This document shows positions 29,784 through 38,522 of a stretch of 64,000 nt of DNA, piece by piece. Each line of letters starts with the position of its first letter. Positions within the stretch are counted from its first letter, which is position 1. The stretch comes from an uncultured Burkholderiaceae bacterium (GTDB taxonomy: Bacteria > Pseudomonadota > Gammaproteobacteria > Burkholderiales > Burkholderiaceae_B). The notes under the pieces are model-generated. The model made no database searches. It saw only the letters and a list, made by a program, of their open reading frames with translations, and was not told where the DNA came from. The translations under genes were made by a program, and so were the position numbers. The stretch spans positions 1-64,000 of the forward strand of contig CAKSZL010000007.1 in NCBI GenBank assembly GCA_934525625.1, written 5' to 3'.

Positions 29784-30200
29784 ATGGGCTTAAGACAATC
29801 CGCCGGAGAGCTCGGCAATGCCGTGCTGGCAGTCGTCGGGACGCGTCTGGAGCTTTTCTCCATCGAGCTGTCCGAACAGAAAGAAAGCATAGTCAAGCTG
29901 CTGTGCCTGTCGTTCGGGGCCTTGCTGTGCCTGTCGCTGGCGCTGCTCATCCTTACGCTTACGCTGGCGCTGTTTTTCTGGCACACCGAATATCGCTACG
30001 TGGCGCTGGGCGTCGCCGTTCTGGTGTACGCGGTGGCGGGCCTGGGCATGCTGCGAGCGGTATGGAACATGCTGCGCGGCCCCATTCCCTTCGAGGCCAG
30101 CATCGAGGAATTGCGCCACGACATGGCTTGCCTGAAGCGCCTGGGCGAATCCGACGATCCCGCCGAGGACGCCCGTCGCGGAGGGCCCGACCATGTCTAG
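29784..30200 (+). CDS. Phage holin family / YqjE-like membrane protein (DUF1469)
   Basis: The 138-residue product starts at ATG 29784 after AAGGAAGG. Two strong membrane segments (about 40-65 and 72-95: LLCLSFGALLCLSLALLIL and YVALGVAVLVYAVAGLGML) match the DUF1469/YqjE family. In enteric bacteria YqjE is encoded between YqjD and YqjK, the same order as here. The function is unknown. Its 3' end overlaps the next gene by eight bases. Confidence 0.88.
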   Translation: MGLRQSAGELGNAVLAVVGTRLELFSIELSEQKESIVKLLCLSFGALLCLSLALLILTLTLALFFWHTEYRYVALGVAVLVYAVAGLGMLRAVWNMLRGPIPFEASIEELRHDMACLKRLGESDDPAEDARRGGPDHV

Positions 30201-30564
30201 GTCTAAAAACCGTATCACCGAAAGGCAGTTGCGCGAGATCCGCAAAGACATGCTGCGCGCCCGCGCGCAGATCGAACGCCATGGGCTGGCGCGCAGTGGC
30301 CGGCGGCTGGCCGACGACCTGACGCCGGGCTCCTTGCTGCGCAGCCTGGTTCCCGTCCGCCTGACCAGCAAGCGGCCCACCGATTGGCTGCTGGAGGGCG
30401 CGGGCCTGGTCAAGCGCTATCCCTACCTGGTGTCGGTGGCTTCGGCGCTGTTTTCGGGCTTGCGCCGCCGACGTGGCCTGTGGCGCGTGGGCGCCGGCCT
30501 GCTGTTTAGCCTGGCCCTGGCCCGCGGGGCGCGCAAACGTTCCTGGGACGACGAGCACGCCTGA
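30193..30564 (+). CDS. YqjK-like hypothetical protein
   Basis: This is a 123-residue basic protein overlapping the YqjE-like gene by eight bases, so probably coupled in translation. The N-terminal half is highly charged (RITERQLREIRKDMLRARAQ); the C-terminal third has one or two weak hydrophobic stretches (VSVASALFSGL and GLLFSLALARG). The assignment rests on position after DUF883 and YqjE genes more than on sequence identity. No function can be given. Confidence 0.75.
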   Translation: MSRSKNRITERQLREIRKDMLRARAQIERHGLARSGRRLADDLTPGSLLRSLVPVRLTSKRPTDWLLEGAGLVKRYPYLVSVASALFSGLRRRRGLWRVGAGLLFSLALARGARKRSWDDEHA

Positions 30565-30625
30565 ACGCGCTTGCTGGCTCTCCGCCTGGCGGCAAGCACT
30601 CGATGCCTGCCGCCATTTCTTTTTT

Positions 30626-32170
30626 CTACAAACTCAGTTCAGACCACATCGCGTCCACGCGGCGTTTGACCGCGTCGTCCATGACGATGGGGCGGCCCCA
30701 TTCGCGGCTGGTTTCGCCCGGCCATTTGTTGGTAGCGTCCAGGCCTATCTTGCCGCCCAGGCCCGATACCGGCGAGGCGAAGTCCAGATAGTCGATGGGG
30801 GTGTTGTCGACCAGTACGGTGTCGCGCACCGGGTCCATGCGCGTGGTCATGGCCCAGACGACTTCCTTCCAGTCGTAAGGGTCGATGTCCTCGTCCACCA
30901 CGATGATGAACTTGGTGTACATGAATTGGCGCAGAATGCTCCATAGCCCGAACATGACGCGCTTGGCGTGGCCGGCGTATTGCTTGCGGATGGAGACGAT
31001 GGCCAGCCGGTAGCTGCAGCCTTCGGCGGGCAGGTTGAAATCGACGATTTCGGGCAGCTGGCGCTTGAGCAGCGGCACGAACACCTGGTTCAGCGCGACG
31101 CCCAGCACCGCCGGTTCGTCGGGCGGCTTGCCGGTATAGGTGCTGTGGTAGATGGGGTTGCGGCGCATGGTGATGCGTTCGACGGTGAACACCGGGAACC
31201 AGTCTTGCTCGTTGTAGTAGCCGGTGTGGTCGCCGTAGGGGCCTTCCAGCGCCATTTCGTAAGCCGTGTCGCGCGGAGGCGCGACGCCTTCGGGCACGTT
31301 CAAGGGCAGGGCGCGCGGGTCGCCGGAGGGCAGGAGGTGGCCTTCCAGGATGATCTCGGCGCGCGCGGGCACCGACAGCGAGCTGCCCAGCGCGGGCGCG
31401 ACCTCGGTGCGGCCATCGCGCAGCAGCCCGGCGAACTGGTATTCGGACAAGCTGTCCGGCACGGGAGTGACGGCCGCCAGCGTGGTGGCTGGGTCGGCGC
31501 CCAGCGCCACCGCGATCGGAAAGGGCTGGCCGGGGTTTGCCAGCGCGTGGTCGCGGAAATCGAGCGCGCCGCCACGGTGCGAGAGCCAGCGCATGATGAG
31601 CTTGTTGCGGCCGATGAGCTGCTGGCGGTAGATGCCCAGGTTCTGGCGGCGCGCATTGGGGCCGCGCGTGATGACCAGGCCCCAGGTAAGCAGCGGGGCG
31701 GCGTCTTCGGGCCAGCAGGTCTGCAAAGGCAACTGGTTCAAGTCTACGTCGTCGCCTTCCAGCACGATCTCCTGGCAGGGCGGGGACTTGACCGTCTTGG
31801 GGTTCATGTCCCACAGCGCGGATTTCAGCATGGAGACTTTGCTGAGCGCGTCGCGCAGGCCCTGGGGCGGCTCGGGTTCGCGCAGCGAGGCCAGCAGCGA
31901 GCCGATGTCGCGCAGCGACGAAACGTCGGCCGCGCCCATGCCGCGCGCCACGCGCTCGGGTGTGCCGAACAGGTTGGTGAGCACCGGCATGGCGGCGGGC
32001 CTGCCCTGGTAGACGGCGTTTTCGAACAGCAGCGCGGGCCCGGCTTGGCGCAGCACCCGGTCGCTGATTTCCGTCATTTCCAGCGTGGTGTCGACGGGAT
32101 GGCTGATGCGCTTGAGGTCGCCGGACTGTTCCAGTTGGCCGACGAATTCACGCAGGTCTTTGTATTTCAA
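30626..32170 (-). CDS. ubiD: 4-hydroxy-3-polyprenylbenzoate decarboxylase
   Basis: UbiD is the prenylated-FMN-dependent decarboxylase of ubiquinone synthesis. The best start is a TTG at 32170, giving (M)[14 protein letters not shown], the usual first residues of the family; an ATG at 32215 would add 15 unconserved residues. The 514-residue product has [18 protein letters not shown] and the catalytic Glu/Arg-containing [12 protein letters not shown] and [19 protein letters not shown] regions. A ubiX partner is not adjacent. It diverges from a transglycosylase gene. Confidence 0.94.
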   Translation of the reverse strand: MKYKDLREFVGQLEQSGDLKRISHPVDTTLEMTEISDRVLRQAGPALLFENAVYQGRPAAMPVLTNLFGTPERVARGMGAADVSSLRDIGSLLASLREPEPPQGLRDALSKVSMLKSALWDMNPKTVKSPPCQEIVLEGDDVDLNQLPLQTCWPEDAAPLLTWGLVITRGPNARRQNLGIYRQQLIGRNKLIMRWLSHRGGALDFRDHALANPGQPFPIAVALGADPATTLAAVTPVPDSLSEYQFAGLLRDGRTEVAPALGSSLSVPARAEIILEGHLLPSGDPRALPLNVPEGVAPPRDTAYEMALEGPYGDHTGYYNEQDWFPVFTVERITMRRNPIYHSTYTGKPPDEPAVLGVALNQVFVPLLKRQLPEIVDFNLPAEGCSYRLAIVSIRKQYAGHAKRVMFGLWSILRQFMYTKFIIVVDEDIDPYDWKEVVWAMTTRMDPVRDTVLVDNTPIDYLDFASPVSGLGGKIGLDATNKWPGETSREWGRPIVMDDAVKRRVDAMWSELSL

Positions 32171-32225
32171 GGAAACTCTCGCGGTTTGGCATTGTCGATG
32201 GAGTAAGGTTAACATCGACTCTCAT

Positions 32226-32295
32226 GTTTTTTTGCCGCTAGGCCGCCTCAACGTAAAAAGCGCATAAAAAGCGCGCAAAAAGCGCCCCCCGGGGC
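32226..32295. repeat. T7-GCCGC repeat element, copy 1, with 11-bp tandem units
   Basis: The segment starts T7-GCCGC, continues GGCCGCC, and then has three 11-bp tandem units, each ending AAAAAGCGC (32253-32263, 32264-32274, 32275-32285), before a C6G4 stretch. It aligns with 36750-36800, where only one AAAAAGCGC unit occurs. Similar intergenic sequences are common in Burkholderiales genomes as I remember them. Confidence 0.6.
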
Positions 32296-32321
32296 ATTCC
32301 TTCTTCCCTTGGATTGGATGG

Positions 32322-33113
32322 ATGGCATCAGACGCCGGCCCGAATACTTTTTATCTGCGCATGCGCCGATGCCTGCGGCAGTTGGCCGACGTGGCGCACG
32401 TGGCGGCGGCCTATATCGGCATTGCGGTGGTGATTACCGTGGGTTTCAGTGTGCTGGTGCCTTCCATGCGCGATCAGTCGCGGCAGATGTACGACGCGCT
32501 GCTCTCCAGCCTGAAAACCGACGGCGTCGTGAACGGCGAGTTGGCCGTCAATGTGAAAGATACGGCGGCGGGCCGGGCGTCGGGTGAGGCGGACGTATTC
32601 GAGGGCCTGGCCGGCATGCTGCCGCGCGCCGACGATTTCCGCGTGCCGGGCGCCACGCGCGCGCAGGCCGGGGCCTTGCGCAGCTACATTGCGCGCAAAT
32701 ACCGCATCGCCCCCGACGTTGCGGGCAGCCTGATCCACACGGTCTATGACGTCGCCGACGAGAAAGGGCTGGACCCCTTGCTGCTGCTGGCGGTCATCGC
32801 CATCGAGTCGCGCTACAACCCCTTCGCCGAAAGCCATGTCGGCGCCCAGGGCCTGATGCAGGTCATGACGCGGGTGCACCGCGACAAGTTCGAGGTGTTC
32901 GAGCTGGGCACCGACGCGGCTTTCCATCCCGTGGCGAACATCAAGGTGGGCTCGCAGATACTGTACGATTGCATACGCCGCCGAGGCTCGGTGGCGGGCG
33001 GCCTGGCTTGCTATGTCGGCGCCACGGGGCCTTCCGACGGCGGCTACGGCTCCAAGGTGCTGGCCGAGCGCCGGCGCATGTCGCTGGCCTCGGGCATCGC
33101 GCCCGGCGGCTGA
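32322..33113 (+). CDS. Lytic transglycosylase, SLT domain
   Basis: This 263-residue protein has one N-terminal membrane segment (VAAAYIGIAVVITVGFSVLV) and a C-terminal lysozyme-like SLT domain (about 140-250). The catalytic glutamate is in LLAVIAIESRYNPFAES, followed by VGAQGLMQVM and NIKVGSQILYDCIRR, which are typical SLT motifs. It would cleave peptidoglycan from the outer face of the inner membrane. The region between (about 50-130) is not recognised. Confidence 0.92.
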   Translation: MASDAGPNTFYLRMRRCLRQLADVAHVAAAYIGIAVVITVGFSVLVPSMRDQSRQMYDALLSSLKTDGVVNGELAVNVKDTAAGRASGEADVFEGLAGMLPRADDFRVPGATRAQAGALRSYIARKYRIAPDVAGSLIHTVYDVADEKGLDPLLLLAVIAIESRYNPFAESHVGAQGLMQVMTRVHRDKFEVFELGTDAAFHPVANIKVGSQILYDCIRRRGSVAGGLACYVGATGPSDGGYGSKVLAERRRMSLASGIAPGG

Positions 33114-33191
33114 GGCCCGCATGGCCACGGCCCCGCGTACGGCCCGTGTCACGGCCCCAGCGGTTTCGAGCAGCGCAACTACGACGACATC

Positions 33192-34127
33192 ATGAACTCG
33201 CCATCCAATTTTCGCCGCGCCTTTCTGACGGGGCGCCGCCCCGTTCGCCATCCCTGGGAGGCCTTCATGCGCGGCCTGCGGGCGCGGGCGCCGGGCGAGG
33301 TGCTGGATTTCGGCTGGCACGAAGGCTCGGGCCGGGCCAGTTGGCGGCCCGCCGACGAGGCCGACATGGGGCCGGTCGGGGCGCTGTGCCGCGAGCACGG
33401 CGTGTTATTGGCCCTGGGCGGCCTGGATCATGCCGATCCGCTGACGGATGTTTCGGTGCTGTGGGTCGAGCTGGAGGCTCCCCCCGTGGGCTGCCAGGCC
33501 ATGACGGGCGCGCCGGGGCGCTGGCTGGTGCAGCCCGGGTGCACGGTGGCGCAGGCGCGCGAGGCCGGCCTGACGCAATTCGATGCGCGTTACGACCACT
33601 TGAACGTGGCCGGATGGCTGGCCGACCGGCGCGTGTGCGCGTGGCCGGCGGGGCAGACCTGGCGTTCCGGGCTGCTGATGGCTTCCGTGCTGCTGGCGGA
33701 CGGCGGCTCGGCGGTGCTGGGGCCTTTCGGCGCCAGCAGCGGGGCCACGCTGGACACCTTGTTCTTGCAGCGCGCGGTGCCGGCGCTGTTCCAACTGAAC
33801 GGAGGCGCGCTGGCGCAGACTTGCCGCCAGACGCCGGACTGGCCGGGCCGCTACCGGCTCGACGCCCTCTCGCCGCAAGCGCCGCATCAGGTCAACCTGG
33901 CCCATTTGCTGCTGGGCCATGGCGGCGATCTGGCCTGGGTGCGCTGGATGGTGTTCGAAGCCGCGCCCGTTGCCGAAACCGGAAGCGGGCGGGCGCGTTT
34001 TCGCGCGCCGGAAGCCTGGGGCGAGGGCGGCGAGACCGAGGTGGCGGCCGCCGAGCTGGACGCGGCCGTCAAGGCCGTATTCGATCCGGCAAACCTGTTT
34101 CCGCAGCCCGGCCAGCAATTGGATTGA
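33192..34127 (+). CDS. Divergent FAD-linked oxidase-like protein (GlcE-like)
   Basis: This 311-residue protein ends with VFDPANLFPQPGQ, like the C-terminus of FAD-linked oxidases such as the glycolate oxidase subunit GlcE. A segment about 130-190 (WLVQPGCTVAQAREAGLTQF and LADRRVCAWPAGQTW) resembles the second half of their FAD domain. The usual N-terminal PCMH motif (RGGGTS-like) is not evident, so FAD binding is doubtful. It may be a degenerate or repurposed subunit. It lies between a transglycosylase gene and maeB with no operon partner. Confidence 0.6.
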   Translation: MNSPSNFRRAFLTGRRPVRHPWEAFMRGLRARAPGEVLDFGWHEGSGRASWRPADEADMGPVGALCREHGVLLALGGLDHADPLTDVSVLWVELEAPPVGCQAMTGAPGRWLVQPGCTVAQAREAGLTQFDARYDHLNVAGWLADRRVCAWPAGQTWRSGLLMASVLLADGGSAVLGPFGASSGATLDTLFLQRAVPALFQLNGGALAQTCRQTPDWPGRYRLDALSPQAPHQVNLAHLLLGHGGDLAWVRWMVFEAAPVAETGSGRARFRAPEAWGEGGETEVAAAELDAAVKAVFDPANLFPQPGQQLD

Positions 34128-34183
34128 GCGCCCGCGCAGCCTTCCGAAGAGGGGCGTTGCGGTAACCTTTGTCTGACTCCATG

Positions 34184-34212
34184 CTGACCTGAGCGCCGCT
34201 AAGCGATAGAAT
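34184..34212 (+). promoter_or_regulatory. Predicted sigma-70 promoter of maeB
   Basis: CTGACC (34184-34189) and TAGAAT (34207-34212) are separated by 17 bases, and the initiation codon of maeB is about 55 bases downstream. Match to consensus is 4/6 and 5/6. Confidence 0.45.
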
Positions 34213-34266
34213 TGCTTCTCCCTTCGGCATCATCCGGCACCATCCGGTTATTCAGGCACAGGCATC

Positions 34267-36558
34267 ATGGAAGACAATCTTCGCAAGTCGGCATTGGCGT
34301 ATCACGAACACGGCCGGCCCGGCAAAATCTCCGTCACCCCGACCAAACAGCTCTCCAACCAGCGCGATCTGGCGTTGGCTTATTCCCCCGGCGTGGCGGC
34401 GGCTTGCGAGGAAATCGTCAGCGATCCCACCAACGCGTTCCGCTACACCGCGCGCGGCAACCTGGTGGGCGTCATCACCAACGGCACCGCCGTGCTGGGC
34501 CTGGGCAACATCGGCGCGCTGGCCTCCAAGCCGGTCATGGAAGGCAAGGGGGTGCTGTTCAAGAAGTTCGCCGACATCGACGTGTTCGACATCGAGATCA
34601 ACGAAACCGACCCGGACAAACTCGTCGACATCATCGCCGGCCTGGAGCCCACCTTCGGTGGCATCAACCTGGAAGACATCAAGGCGCCCGAGTGCTTCGA
34701 GGTGGAGCGCAAGCTGCGCGAGCGCATGAATATTCCCGTCTTCCACGACGACCAGCACGGCACCGCCATCTGTGTGGCCTCGGCCTTTCTCAGCGCGCTG
34801 CAGGTGGTGGGCAAGGAAATAGACAAGGTCAAGCTGGTGGTCTCCGGCGCGGGCGCGGCCGCGCTGGCCTGCCTGGATCTGCTGGTGGATTTCGGCTTGC
34901 CGATTGCCAACATCTGGGTGTCCGACATCGAAGGCGTGGTCTACAAGGGCCGCAAGACGCTGATGGATCCGGCCAAGGAAGTCTTCGCCCAGGAAACCGA
35001 CGCGCGCACGCTGGCCGACATCATCGCCGGCGCCGACGTGTTCCTGGGGCTGTCCGCGGGCGGCGTGCTCAAGCCCGAAATGGTGGCGACCATGGCGGCC
35101 CGGCCCGTCATCCTGGCGCTGGCCAACCCCACGCCCGAGATACTGCCGGAGGTTGCGCAAGAGGTGCGCGGCGACATCGTCATGGCCACCGGGCGTTCCG
35201 ACTACCCCAACCAAGTCAACAACGTCCTGTGCTTTCCCTACATCTTCCGCGGCGCGCTGGACGTCGGCGCCACCACCATCACGCGCGGCATGGAAAAAGC
35301 GGCGGTCGAGGCCATTTCGCGCCTGGCCCAGGAAGAGCAGGATGAAACCGTGGCGGCGGCCTACGGCACGCTGAATCTGTCGTTCGGCCCCGAATACCTG
35401 ATACCCAAGCCTTTCGATCCGCGCCTGATTTCGCGCATCGCGCCGGCCGTGGCGCGCGCCGCCATGGAAGACGGCGTGGCCACCCGGCCCATTCAGGACT
35501 TCGACGCCTACGTCGAAAGCCTGCAGCGCTTCATGTACCGCTCGGGCGCATTCATGAGCCCCATGTTCGCCACGGCCAAGTCCATCATGCGCGAGGGCGG
35601 CAAGACCCGCATCGTGTTCGGCGAAGGCGAAGAAGAGCGCGTGCTGCGCGCCGTGCAGATCGTCGTCGACGAAAAGCTGGCCCGTCCCATCCTGATCGGC
35701 CGGCGCAACGTGCTGGAGCAGCGCATCAAGCGCTTCGGCCTGCGCCTGCGCCTGGACGAAGACGTGGACGTCACCGACCCGGAATACGACGAGCGCTTTC
35801 ACCAGTACTGGACGACCTACTGGGAAATCATGTGCCGGCGCGGCGTCAGCAAGGAAATGGCGCGCGTCGAAATGCGCCGCCGCATGACTTTGATCGGCGC
35901 CATGATGATCCGCCTGGGCGACGCCGACGGTATGATCTGCGGCACGGTGGGCTCGTACGTCGATCACTTGCGCTTCGTCGACGAAGTCATCGGCAAGGCG
36001 CCCGGCGCCAACACCTATGCGGCCATGAACATCCTGCTGCTGGCCGAACACAGCCTGGCGCTGGCCGACACCCACATCAACGACAACCCCGATGCCGAGC
36101 AGATCGCCGAAATCACGATGGCCGCAGCCCGTGAAATGCGCCGCTTGAACATCGAGCCCAAGGCCGCGCTGCTGTCGCGCTCCAACTTCGGCGCCAGCAT
36201 GTCGTCCTCCAGCCAGAAAATGCGCGACGCGCTGGCCATTCTGCGCGAGCGCGCGCCCGACCTGGAAGTCGACGGCGAAATGCACGGCGACTGCGCGCTG
36301 GACGCCACCCTGCGCGAACGCATCCTGCCCACCACGACGCTCAAGGGCTCGGCCAACCTGCTCATCTGCCCCAACGTCGATTCCGGCAACATCGCCTACA
36401 ACCTGCTCAAGACGGCGGCGGGCGGCAACGTGGCCATCGGACCCTTCCTGCTGGGCGTCAATGCGCCCATCCACATCCTGACGTCCAGTTCGACGGTGCG
36501 GCGCATCGTGAACATGACGGCGCTGACGGTGGTGGACGCCAACCTGCCCATGCGTTAA
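34267..36558 (+). CDS. maeB: NADP-dependent malic enzyme with phosphotransacetylase-like domain
   Basis: MaeB decarboxylates malate to pyruvate with NADP. The 763-residue length matches the two-domain form. The malic enzyme domain (about 1-425) has the catalytic region [15 protein letters not shown], the [16 protein letters not shown] lysine, the HDDQHGTA motif and an NAD(P) fold [20 protein letters not shown]-like domain (about 430-760) follows, which in studied MaeB proteins is regulatory (acetyl-CoA sensing) rather than catalytic. It has its own predicted promoter. Confidence 0.96.
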   Translation: MEDNLRKSALAYHEHGRPGKISVTPTKQLSNQRDLALAYSPGVAAACEEIVSDPTNAFRYTARGNLVGVITNGTAVLGLGNIGALASKPVMEGKGVLFKKFADIDVFDIEINETDPDKLVDIIAGLEPTFGGINLEDIKAPECFEVERKLRERMNIPVFHDDQHGTAICVASAFLSALQVVGKEIDKVKLVVSGAGAAALACLDLLVDFGLPIANIWVSDIEGVVYKGRKTLMDPAKEVFAQETDARTLADIIAGADVFLGLSAGGVLKPEMVATMAARPVILALANPTPEILPEVAQEVRGDIVMATGRSDYPNQVNNVLCFPYIFRGALDVGATTITRGMEKAAVEAISRLAQEEQDETVAAAYGTLNLSFGPEYLIPKPFDPRLISRIAPAVARAAMEDGVATRPIQDFDAYVESLQRFMYRSGAFMSPMFATAKSIMREGGKTRIVFGEGEEERVLRAVQIVVDEKLARPILIGRRNVLEQRIKRFGLRLRLDEDVDVTDPEYDERFHQYWTTYWEIMCRRGVSKEMARVEMRRRMTLIGAMMIRLGDADGMICGTVGSYVDHLRFVDEVIGKAPGANTYAAMNILLLAEHSLALADTHINDNPDAEQIAEITMAAAREMRRLNIEPKAALLSRSNFGASMSSSSQKMRDALAILRERAPDLEVDGEMHGDCALDATLRERILPTTTLKGSANLLICPNVDSGNIAYNLLKTAAGGNVAIGPFLLGVNAPIHILTSSSTVRRIVNMTALTVVDANLPMR

Positions 36559-36972
36559 GCGTAGTTTTTACGCAACAGGCCGGGGGCTGCCCGCCGGTTT
36601 CTCTGCGCGAAAAACGAGGTCGCCGGACGCGGCGGGCGGTCACCGCTTGCCGCGCCGGGTCCGGTGGGTTAAAAATGCTGCCGCGCCGGCATACGAGGGG
36701 CCGATTTACAGGTATATTCCCGTTAACTCGGCTTCGCGTCGGACCGGCGTTTTTTTGCCGCCGGGCCGCCCCAAGGCAAAAAGCGCCCCCTGGGGGCAGC
36801 AAGCAGGCATCAGCCTGCGCAGCGTGGGGGTATTTTTTGCCGCCGGGCGAATCCGAGCGGCATGCGGGCTGCGAGGTGGGCTGCAAGCCGACGGCGCAAC
36901 GCCCACCCGGTGGTGCAGGTCCGGGGCATCACATTGAATCCTGTGTGCGTTTTTCAGGGAGACGCAAACCTT
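36559..36972. other. 414-bp intergenic region with repeats, no gene seen
   Basis: This is the longest gap in the window. Its first 190 bases are GC-rich and unremarkable. The centre (36750-36848) holds the T7-GCCGC repeat twice. The last 120 bases lead to the barstar gene, with a CAGGGAG ribosome site just before it. Short open frames here show no family resemblance. Confidence 0.6.
36750..36848. repeat. T7-GCCGC repeat element, copies 2 and 3
   Basis: T7-GCCGCCGGGC at 36750-36766 recurs as TATTTTTTGCCGCCGGGC at 36831-36848. Between them are an AAAAAGCGC unit, the GC palindrome around CCCCCTGGGGG (36786-36796) and a CAGCCTGCGCAGCGTGGGGG tail. The first half aligns with 32226-32295. It looks like a dispersed Burkholderiales-type intergenic repeat. 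Confidence 0.65.
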
Positions 36973-37437
36973 ATGACTCAGGCATTGCAAAAAAAACTCC
37001 AGAAGGGTGGATTGGTCGATGCCTCCAAAGTTTCGCGAGCCGAGCTGGCCGCTGCGGCGCAGGCCTTGGATTTGGCGGTTTTCGTCGTCGACTGCGACCG
37101 GGCGCGCAGCCGTTCGGCTGTCTTGCGCGCCGTGGTGAAGGCGGTGGATTTCCCTGAGTTTTTCGGCGGCGACCTCGATGCCTTCTTCGACTGCCTGTGC
37201 GACACCATCCGCGACCAGAAAACCGGCGCGCTGATGTGGTTCGATAAGCTGCATTCCGGCGACCCCGGGCTGGCCAAAGACACCGACGCCATTGTGTCGG
37301 TCTGTGAAGACGCGGCCGAATTCGCGCGCAACAACGACAAGATCTTCGCGTTCGCCGTCGAGCACGCCGGCAAGCATCCCGACCCCGAACCCGGCGTCGC
37401 TCCCACGCCTTATTCGGGCAGCCGCGAAGAAGCCTGA
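36973..37437 (+). CDS. Barstar-family ribonuclease inhibitor-like protein
   Basis: The 154-residue product starts at ATG 36973 and has a barstar fold core: VVKAVDFPEFFGGDLDAFFD aligns with the LPEYYGENLDALWDCL inhibitory helix of barstar, including the acidic residues that plug the barnase active site. An N-terminal extension (QALQKKLQKGGLVDASKV) and a short C-terminal tail are additional. No barnase-like RNase is encoded nearby, so it is an orphan immunity-type protein; it may inhibit a host RNase or an incoming toxin. It converges on rsmE. Confidence 0.82.
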   Translation: MTQALQKKLQKGGLVDASKVSRAELAAAAQALDLAVFVVDCDRARSRSAVLRAVVKAVDFPEFFGGDLDAFFDCLCDTIRDQKTGALMWFDKLHSGDPGLAKDTDAIVSVCEDAAEFARNNDKIFAFAVEHAGKHPDPEPGVAPTPYSGSREEA

Positions 37438-37450
37438 ACCGGTTCTCTTA

Positions 37451-37615
37451 TTCCATTTCTAGCGCTGTAGGTTTAAGCGTTTGCAACCCTGACCTGATGG
37501 GCATGGTTTGAGTTCTTGAGCCGGACGATGCGCACGGCACAGCCTGCACCGGCCCTCACCCTCCGCATTGAGCAAGCTCGCAAGCACTTAAACTAAAAAT
37601 GCGCTAGGAACGGAA
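37451..37615. repeat. Long imperfect inverted repeat between barstar gene and rsmE
   Basis: Outer arms 37451-37465 and 37601-37615 pair at 13 of 15 positions; inner arms 37470-37484 and 37580-37594 pair at 12 of 15, and the mismatches are mostly of the G-U type. The right arm ends exactly at the rsmE stop codon. The 95-base centre is unstructured by eye. It could serve as a bidirectional terminator or be the remnant of a palindromic element. Confidence 0.6.
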
Positions 37616-38353
37616 TTACTTGTTCCAGCCCTGCAGCGCCGCGATGGCGCTGACCAGGGCGATGCCCGCGGTTTCGGTGCGCAAGATGCGCTTGCCGTAG
37701 CGCACCGCCTTGGCGCTGTGAGCGAGGGCCGCGGCCTGTTCCTCCGGAGACCAGCCGCCTTCCGGGCCCACCAGAATGGTGATGTCCGTGTCTTGCGGCG
37801 TCAGTACGTCGTTCAGATCGACGGTGGCGTCCGGGTCGCAGAACAGCACCAGGCAGTCCGGCGCGGCATGGCGCGCCAGGCATTCTGCCAGGGCGAGCGG
37901 CGTCTCGACCGGCATCAGCCGGTTGCGGCCGCATTGTTCGCTGGCGGCCTGGGAAACGCGCCGCCAGTGCAGCAGGCGTTTTTCGAGCCGGGGGCCGGAC
38001 AGTTGCAAGACGCTGCGCTGCGCGGCGACCGGCAGCACGCGGGACGTGCCGACCTCGACGGCTTTTTCGACGACCCAATCCATTTTGTCGCCCGAGGGCA
38101 GGCCCTGAACCAACGTCAGCCGCCCGGCCAGTTCGGCCTCGATGGATTGATGGGCGAGCACGTCGGCGCAAGGCGCGTTGCCTTCCAGCGCCAGCCGCGC
38201 CTCGTATTGCCCGCCTTGCCCATTGAAAAGCACGATGTCCGCGCCGTCGCGCAGCCTGAGCACGCGCGCGGCATGGTGGGCGACGTCGTCGGGCAGGCGT
38301 ACGCGCTGGCCGGTTTGCAGATCGATAGGGCAGAAAAAACGGGCTTGAGCCAT
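37616..38353 (-). CDS. rsmE: 16S rRNA (uracil-1498-N3)-methyltransferase
   Basis: RsmE methylates U1498 in the 30S decoding region. The 245-residue protein has an N-terminal PUA-like domain ([21 protein letters not shown]) and a SPOUT methyltransferase domain with the knot motifs [17 protein letters not shown] and [20 protein letters not shown]. Length and motifs are normal. It diverges from tkt. Confidence 0.95.
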   Translation of the reverse strand: MAQARFFCPIDLQTGQRVRLPDDVAHHAARVLRLRDGADIVLFNGQGGQYEARLALEGNAPCADVLAHQSIEAELAGRLTLVQGLPSGDKMDWVVEKAVEVGTSRVLPVAAQRSVLQLSGPRLEKRLLHWRRVSQAASEQCGRNRLMPVETPLALAECLARHAAPDCLVLFCDPDATVDLNDVLTPQDTDITILVGPEGGWSPEEQAAALAHSAKAVRYGKRILRTETAGIALVSAIAALQGWNK

Positions 38354-38522
38354 GTCGGATTCGAGGGTATGGCCGGGTTGCGGGCAAGGCCGGGAATGGC
38401 GGCCGGCAATGGTAAAATGCCTGGCTTTGTCATCACACTTCAGGAACTGGGGTCAGTATATCCTGCCGGTACCCGGCGTTGCGCCGGTATCTCCACGGTT
38501 AGGCCGATTCCGCGACAGCCCA

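Noticed and set aside
34252..36474. A 740-codon minus-strand open frame over maeB
   Set aside because: The maeB reading frame is intact end to end with domain motifs; the antisense frame has none.
36559..36972. Possible short genes in the 414-bp gap before the barstar gene
   Set aside because: The open frames consist of repeat sequence (T7-GCCGC and GC palindromes) and an upstream extension of the barstar frame; none has a convincing ribosome site.
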